64,000 nucleotides of DNA, taken from the NCBI RefSeq assembly GCF_034180645.1, contig NZ_JAXFNY010000010.1, positions 69,653-133,652 of the forward strand, read 5' to 3'. How positions within the stretch are numbered: position 1 is the first letter of the stretch; each line of letters starts with the position of its first letter. Under the pieces are notes generated by a model. The model saw only the letters and a program-made list of their open reading frames with translations. It did not search any database and was not told where the DNA came from. Positions 59,678 through 64,000 of the stretch are shown here, piece after piece. A program made the position numbers and the translations under genes. This DNA is from Mobiluncus sp034180645 (GTDB lineage Bacteria > Actinomycetota > Actinomycetes > Actinomycetales > Actinomycetaceae).

Positions 59678-61168
59678 GTGAATAACGGAGTTTTTGCGTT
59701 CCCCGAACGGGGAGTAACTTTGTGCGCTTCACAAATCGGGATTTCCTTAGATTTTATTGAAGCCTTGCTGGAACGTATGCACCAACTCGAACTCAACACA
59801 CTAATTTGGGAACTGAAGATCAAATCACCGTGTTGGGAACTTGCGAATACATGGCATTATTACACCGCATCGCAAGTATCGCAGGTGTTAGCATTAGCGC
59901 AACGTCTCGGGATTGAAGTGGTTCCCGAGGTAAATGCTCCAGGACATATGGGAATTTGGTTAGAAAACTATCCGCAATATGCCTTGAAACGTCTCGACGG
60001 AAGTGTGGATCCGGAGGGAAGACTAGATATTACCAATCCACAAGCAATCGACTTTTATCTTCAGATAGTTGACGAATACCTGCGGATCTTCCCCAGCCGT
60101 TGGTGGCATATGGGAGCGGATGAATACATGATTCACGACTCTTTCGCTAACTATCCGTACCTCGCGGAATATGCCCATCGAACTTTCTGCACAAGCGCAA
60201 GCGAATACGACGTTTTTAACTCTTTCGTTAATGAAGTTAACCAATTTGTGAAAGGGCGTGGCAGACGTTTGCGAATTTGGAACGATGGAATACACGAAAC
60301 TTCCGTCGTGCATTTAGATAACGACATTCTGATTGAATACTGGAAAGATGAAGGTCTGCGTATAACTGATTTTATACAGCGAGGCCACGATGTCATTAAT
60401 AACAGCGAGGTTCTGTATTGGTCCAGATCCCATCCACCGTATCGAGTCGATGCCCCTGCCTTATGGGAAAGTAACTGGGATGCCCGCACATTTATCGGTA
60501 ATCAATATCTATCAGACGTTCTGCATGGTGGGGATCGTAAACAACGGGGCTTGCGGGTCTCAATCTGGCCTGATGAGTCCTTTCGCGCCACTGAGCATGA
60601 GGTTTGGGAAGCAATTCAAGATTCCCTGATTCTGGTGGCCGAGCTGGGTAAATATGGCGTGAAACGTAATCATGATTGGCGCACCGTCGGGATGAGTTCC
60701 CTATCTGTGCCCACAATAGCGGACAGCGCAGTGTCTCCCGGTCTGTATGAGATACCTGAATTGAACGTTGTGGGAAAGGGGCCTTGGCGAGTCCAGTGCA
60801 CGCCAGATGGATACCGCACCCTCGAGGATACATCCTGTGGAAAGAACTTAACCTTGAAATATGGGCAAAAGCATTTGGGCGTGGTTACCCAAGCCGGGGC
60901 GCGACCGTCACTGGAGCTACCAGCTGACATGTCTGCGAGCTGGCCCGATGGGTGGGAAAACGCTGAAAGTCGAAATACTCAAAAATGGATAATCAGCTCC
61001 GCAGTTCTCAAAGACAACTCAATCCCCTCCCAGACGCATGAGGTTTTTAGCATCAAACCTGCCCTGACCGGACAAATTTTGACTCACAGTGATGAAGGAT
61101 TAGCGCAGTGGCCCTTCGACAGTCTACAGGGTGATAGTGCGTTCACCTTTCGGAAAGTATCGCTTTAG
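59678..61168 (+). CDS. GH20 beta-N-acetylhexosaminidase-like enzyme, intracellular
   Basis: A 496-residue glycoside hydrolase. The GH20 catalytic pair appears as WWHMGADEYM with D148-E149; upstream is EVNAPGHMGIWLENYP, another GH20 signature. The variant GADE, instead of GGDE, is also seen in bifidobacterial lacto-N-biosidase-type enzymes. The catalytic barrel begins at the N-terminus without the usual GH20b domain or a signal peptide, so it acts in the cytosol on imported oligosaccharides. It could release GlcNAc or GalNAc from mucin or milk glycan fragments. Start GTG 59678 after AAGAGG, 62 bp after the permease gene. A terminator follows. Confidence 0.8.
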   Translation: MNNGVFAFPERGVTLCASQIGISLDFIEALLERMHQLELNTLIWELKIKSPCWELANTWHYYTASQVSQVLALAQRLGIEVVPEVNAPGHMGIWLENYPQYALKRLDGSVDPEGRLDITNPQAIDFYLQIVDEYLRIFPSRWWHMGADEYMIHDSFANYPYLAEYAHRTFCTSASEYDVFNSFVNEVNQFVKGRGRRLRIWNDGIHETSVVHLDNDILIEYWKDEGLRITDFIQRGHDVINNSEVLYWSRSHPPYRVDAPALWESNWDARTFIGNQYLSDVLHGGDRKQRGLRVSIWPDESFRATEHEVWEAIQDSLILVAELGKYGVKRNHDWRTVGMSSLSVPTIADSAVSPGLYEIPELNVVGKGPWRVQCTPDGYRTLEDTSCGKNLTLKYGQKHLGVVTQAGARPSLELPADMSASWPDGWENAESRNTQKWIISSAVLKDNSIPSQTHEVFSIKPALTGQILTHSDEGLAQWPFDSLQGDSAFTFRKVSL

Positions 61169-61182
61169 CGATAAAAACCCAA

Positions 61183-61206
61183 CTCTGGCATCGTTTGATG
61201 CCAGAG
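61183..61206. terminator. Terminator between the GH20 gene and the convergent gntR gene
   Basis: CTCTGGCATC (61183-61192) pairs with GATGCCAGAG (61197-61206) around a GTTT loop. On the minus strand a TTTTT run follows, so it best serves the gntR gene. Confidence 0.75.
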
Positions 61207-61226
61207 CGAAGAAGGGGGCGAAGAAG

Positions 61227-61979
61227 TTAGTGCGCAAAGAGCGTGTTCTTGAGAGCAAAACGGTCTGCACGGAACAGGTATTCACCATAAGCGGCAATCT
61301 TGCCGGATTCGTCATAAGAGATGTTTTGAATGCTCAGCATGGTTGATCCTGCAGGAATCCGCAGGAGTTGAGCCTCCGGGGCGCTGGCCTTGCGGGCGGA
61401 CACCGCTTGGCGTGCCATCGTCACGACGACACCGCGTTCAGCTAGGACATTTTCGAAAGAATCACGCTCCAAGGCGGTGGCAGCCGGAGCTATCGAAGAA
61501 CGAATCATGTCAAACATGAGTCCGGCGGGCTGCCGGTCAGTCATGCGCAGTCGGCGAATAGTGGTCACGTTAGTGCCCGGAGCCACCTCCAGTTTCGCGC
61601 TGACTTCCTGGCTGGCCGGGGACGTGCCATAAGACAAGACTTCGGTAGAAGGCTTATGTCCATCGGTTTTCATCTGGTCGTAAATGGTCGAGAGGACGTT
61701 CGGGCGATGCACCCGGGTTGGGGCCACCTGAGTTCCGACACCGCGGCGGCGCACCAGCAGACCATGGTCGCCCAGTTGTTGCAGGGCTCGGCGCGCGGTG
61801 GGGCGGGATACGTTGAGACGTCGTGCCATGGAAAGTTCGTCTTCTAAGCGCGTACCAGGGGTGAGTTGTCCTGAGAGGATTAATTCTTCAATGGGCTGAG
61901 CAATTTGATGGTAGAGCGGAACCGGGGAGTTCCGATCCAGTCGGACATCAGCCTCGAAATACGTTGGTACCTGACTCAT
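61227..61979 (-). CDS. GntR/HutC-family regulator
   Basis: A 250-residue regulator with an N-terminal winged helix (about 15-85; PLYHQIAQPIEELILSGQLT, then LNVSRPTARRALQQLGDHGL) and a C-terminal UTRA ligand domain (about 95-245). HutC-type proteins often respond to phosphorylated sugars or amino sugars. It converges on the galacto-N-biose operon and probably controls it. A palindrome matching GntR sites lies 53 bp upstream of its start and suggests autoregulation. Start ATG 61979 after AAAGGAG. Confidence 0.88.
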   Translation of the reverse strand: MSQVPTYFEADVRLDRNSPVPLYHQIAQPIEELILSGQLTPGTRLEDELSMARRLNVSRPTARRALQQLGDHGLLVRRRGVGTQVAPTRVHRPNVLSTIYDQMKTDGHKPSTEVLSYGTSPASQEVSAKLEVAPGTNVTTIRRLRMTDRQPAGLMFDMIRSSIAPAATALERDSFENVLAERGVVVTMARQAVSARKASAPEAQLLRIPAGSTMLSIQNISYDESGKIAAYGEYLFRADRFALKNTLFAH

Positions 61980-62031
61980 GGCGGGTCTCCTTTCCCTCGC
62001 GCCATAGGTCCTTCCTTTGACCCTACATACT

Positions 62032-62045
62032 ATTGTATCGACAAT
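62032..62045 (-). promoter_or_regulatory. Palindromic operator candidate for the GntR regulator
   Basis: ATTGT-ATCG-ACAAT, a perfect inverted repeat with a 4-bp centre, lies between gntR and guaA. I saw no exact second copy upstream of the GH112 gene, so control of that operon may use a diverged site. Confidence 0.5.
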
Positions 62046-62155
62046 TATTGGCCTGACATTAGGGAAAACCGTTGAAATATCAACGAATTATCCCTGAATA
62101 TAGTCTGAGAATTGGGGGGTCAATTTATGGCGAGGAAATGTTTTAGGATTAACTC

Positions 62156-63742
62156 ATGGCTGAAAACTTGCAAGATGGTAAACCCGTGGGACCGGTGTTA
62201 GTTGTTGACTTTGGCGCGCAATATGCCCAACTAATCGCACGCCGGGTTCGCGAGGCGAAAGTTTACTCGGAAATTGTGGGACATAACCTGACCGCACGGG
62301 AAATATTGGATAAACAGCCTTCGGCCATCATTCTCTCAGGTGGACCGTCTTCCGTTTACGCGCCGGGAGTTCCCGCTTTTGACCCAGCCGTTTTTCAGGC
62401 AAATGTGCCGGTACTAGGCATTTGCTACGGGTTTCAGGTCATGGCACAAGCCTTAGGGGGCACCGTTAGCCCTACCGGAACTTCCGAGTACGGCCGGACC
62501 AACTTGGAAGTTGTTACGGGCAGTCGGCTAATGGAAGGAACCCCATCAGAACAGGTAGTTTGGATGAGTCACGGGGACGCAGTTTCCGCAGCTCCCAGCG
62601 ATTTCCAAGTTATCGCGGCGACAGATGATACAAAGATAGCTGCCTTTGAAAATCCTGAACGAGGCCTGTATGGAGTGCAGTGGCATCCGGAAGTTCGGCA
62701 CAGCGCCTATGGCCAGAGGCTTTTGGAACATTTTCTGCACGACCTGGTCGGGTTAGATCCGGTGTGGACACCGCAATCCATTATCGACACCCAGGTGGCC
62801 GAGATTCGCCAGCGCGTGGGTGATGCTCAAGTTATCTGCGGTTTGTCTGGCGGGGTCGATTCTTCCGTGGCGGCCGCTCTGGTTCATAAGGCCATCGGAG
62901 ACCAGCTGACCTGCATTTTCGTTGATCACGGTTTGCTGCGCGCGGGGGAGCGCGAACAGGTGGAGCGGGACTATGCCGCCAACATGGGCATTCGAGTCAA
63001 GTACGTCGACGAGTCCGCACGCTTCTTGGGGGCACTGGCGGGGGTGAGCGAACCGGAACAGAAACGCAAGATTATCGGTCGCGAGTTCATTCGGTCTTTT
63101 GAGGCGGCTCAACGTGAGGTTGTGGCCGAGGTCGGCGCCAGCGGCGGGGAAGTAAAGTTCCTGGTCCAGGGCACTTTGTATCCTGACGTGGTGGAATCTG
63201 GCGGCGGCAGCGGCACGGCTAATATCAAGTCTCATCACAATGTGGGCGGATTGCCAGAGGATTTGAAGTTTGAGCTCATCGAGCCGCTGCGCAAACTGTT
63301 CAAGGACGAAGTGCGTGCTTTGGGTCGCGAGTTGGGGTTGCCTGACGTCATCGTGAACCGCCAGCCTTTCCCCGGTCCGGGCTTGGCTATCCGCATCATC
63401 GGAGAGGTTACCGAGGATCGCTTGCGAATCTTGCGGGCGGCGGACTTGATTGTGCGCAACGAGCTGAGCGCAACCGGGCTGGACACGGAGATTTGGCAGT
63501 GTCCCGTGGTGTTGCTCGCCGACGTGCGTTCCGTGGGGGTGCAGGGTGATGGGCGTACCTACGGGCACCCGATTGTGTTGCGTCCGGTTTCCTCAGAAGA
63601 CGCGATGACCGCGGACTGGTCGCGCTTGGATTGGGACTTGGTGGCGCGGATTTCTAACCTGATTACCAACCAGGTTCCCGAAATCAACCGCGTGGTGCTG
63701 GACTGCACGTCCAAGCCACCGGGAACCATCGAGTGGGAATGA
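62156..63742 (+). CDS. guaA: GMP synthase (glutamine-hydrolysing)
   Basis: A 528-residue enzyme making GMP from XMP. The N-terminal class I amidotransferase has the nucleophile in VLGICYGFQVMAQAL and the His/Glu pair in GVQWHPEVRHSAYG. The ATP pyrophosphatase domain has the P-loop CGLSGGVDSSVAAALV, and the C-terminal dimerisation domain ends CTSKPPGTIEWE, as in GuaA proteins generally. Start ATG 62156. Transcribed divergently from gntR. Confidence 0.97.
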   Translation: MAENLQDGKPVGPVLVVDFGAQYAQLIARRVREAKVYSEIVGHNLTAREILDKQPSAIILSGGPSSVYAPGVPAFDPAVFQANVPVLGICYGFQVMAQALGGTVSPTGTSEYGRTNLEVVTGSRLMEGTPSEQVVWMSHGDAVSAAPSDFQVIAATDDTKIAAFENPERGLYGVQWHPEVRHSAYGQRLLEHFLHDLVGLDPVWTPQSIIDTQVAEIRQRVGDAQVICGLSGGVDSSVAAALVHKAIGDQLTCIFVDHGLLRAGEREQVERDYAANMGIRVKYVDESARFLGALAGVSEPEQKRKIIGREFIRSFEAAQREVVAEVGASGGEVKFLVQGTLYPDVVESGGGSGTANIKSHHNVGGLPEDLKFELIEPLRKLFKDEVRALGRELGLPDVIVNRQPFPGPGLAIRIIGEVTEDRLRILRAADLIVRNELSATGLDTEIWQCPVVLLADVRSVGVQGDGRTYGHPIVLRPVSSEDAMTADWSRLDWDLVARISNLITNQVPEINRVVLDCTSKPPGTIEWE

Positions 63743-63868
63743 CGCTCGAAACGGCGAAAACCCGCATGAATACAGGCTTTTTTGCCCGTCCATACTGCTC
63801 TTGATACTGGATTGATACTATTTGTGTCCGCCCGGTATTCTCAAGAGAAAAATCCCAAAAGGACAAGC

Positions 63869-63908
63869 AAAACCGCCCTGCTGAACGACAAATTCAGCAG
63901 GGCGGTTT
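63869..63908. terminator. Bidirectional terminator at the right edge
   Basis: AAAACCGCCCTGCTGAA (63869-63885) pairs with TTCAGCAGGGCGGTTTT (63892-63908). The outer bases (AAGC/GCTT) continue the stem. T-runs flank both sides, so it can end both the guaA transcript and the minus-strand gene entering from the right. The 63743-63860 stretch shows no gene; TTGATACT occurs twice near 63800-63818. Confidence 0.85.
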
Positions 63909-63919
63909 TTTTGCTTGTC

Positions 63920-64000
63920 TTATTTATTTTTCCGCCAAGGGATATAATATTCGCTTTCCAGGCCATCGTCGCAGGTATGGGGCCAGTTGAGTTTCCATTC
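63920..64000 (-). CDS. C-terminal end of an unidentified protein (5' part outside window)
   Basis: An open minus-strand frame of 26 codons reaching the window edge, ending SEYYIPWRKNK and a TAA stop at 63922-63920. The stop lies 12 bases before a strong terminator, which supports a real gene end. The fragment (Trp-rich, opening EWKLNWPHTCDDG) is too short to assign. Confidence 0.5.
   Translation of the reverse strand, partial: EWKLNWPHTCDDGLESEYYIPWRKNK

Overview
The window reads as chromosomal DNA of a medium-to-high-GC actinobacterium. A complete pupylation operon (mpa-dop-pup-pafA), actinobacterial-type regulators and lipoprotein sugar receptors, leaderless-looking promoters and GTG/TTG starts support this. 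The metabolism looks fermentative and host-associated: fumarate reductase/succinate dehydrogenase iron-sulfur subunit, class I fumarase, malate dehydrogenase, acetate kinase and phosphotransacetylase, proton-translocating transhydrogenase, and a galacto-N-biose/lacto-N-biose (mucin or milk glycan) utilisation locus. I infer the family Actinomycetaceae (Mobiluncus/Varibaculum-like), with modest confidence; no rRNA is present to test it.

Layout. 1-4.4 kb: end of sdhB/frdB, then an arginine amidinotransferase with a structured leader and two transporters. 4.5-9.6 kb: pupylation operon with no 20S proteasome genes between pup and pafA. 9.6-14.6 kb: a TetR regulator, then a 2.36-kb insert of two unknown genes bounded by an exact 53-bp direct repeat whose right copy lies inside a MEMO1-AMMECR1 fusion gene; a small membrane protein follows. 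14.7-20 kb: central carbon genes (tandem-domain phosphofructokinase, pgi, mdh). 20-24 kb: a GH13 remnant and a sugar ABC transporter. 24-27.3 kb: an accessory patch with a short UvrA-like ABC protein, a serine recombinase remnant and a Doc toxin-antitoxin pair.

27.5-33.4 kb: a six-gene minus-strand operon joining a split transketolase, a GSA-type class III aminotransferase, two SCP2-like proteins and a VOC protein. I do not recognise this combination, and it is the best candidate for an undescribed pathway. 33.6-43.2 kb: housekeeping genes (glyS, dusB, dgt, dnaG, aroD), a DUF4143-type ATPase, and a two-gene unknown unit with a 58-residue ORF. 43.6-48.7 kb: fumarase and a three-gene transhydrogenase. 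48.8-53.7 kb: MarR-controlled DHA2 exporter, then ackA and pta. 53.8-62 kb: galacto-N-biose phosphorylase, ABC transporter, intracellular GH20 enzyme and GntR regulator. 62.1-64 kb: guaA, a bidirectional terminator and the 3' end of another gene.

How it fits together: sugars enter through two ABC importers that both lack an ATPase gene here, so a shared ATPase elsewhere is implied. Galacto-N-biose is split phosphorolytically to feed glycolysis (pgi, pfk). Carbon leaves as acetate (pta, ackA) and probably succinate (mdh, fumarase, fumarate reductase), with PntAB balancing NADH and NADPH.
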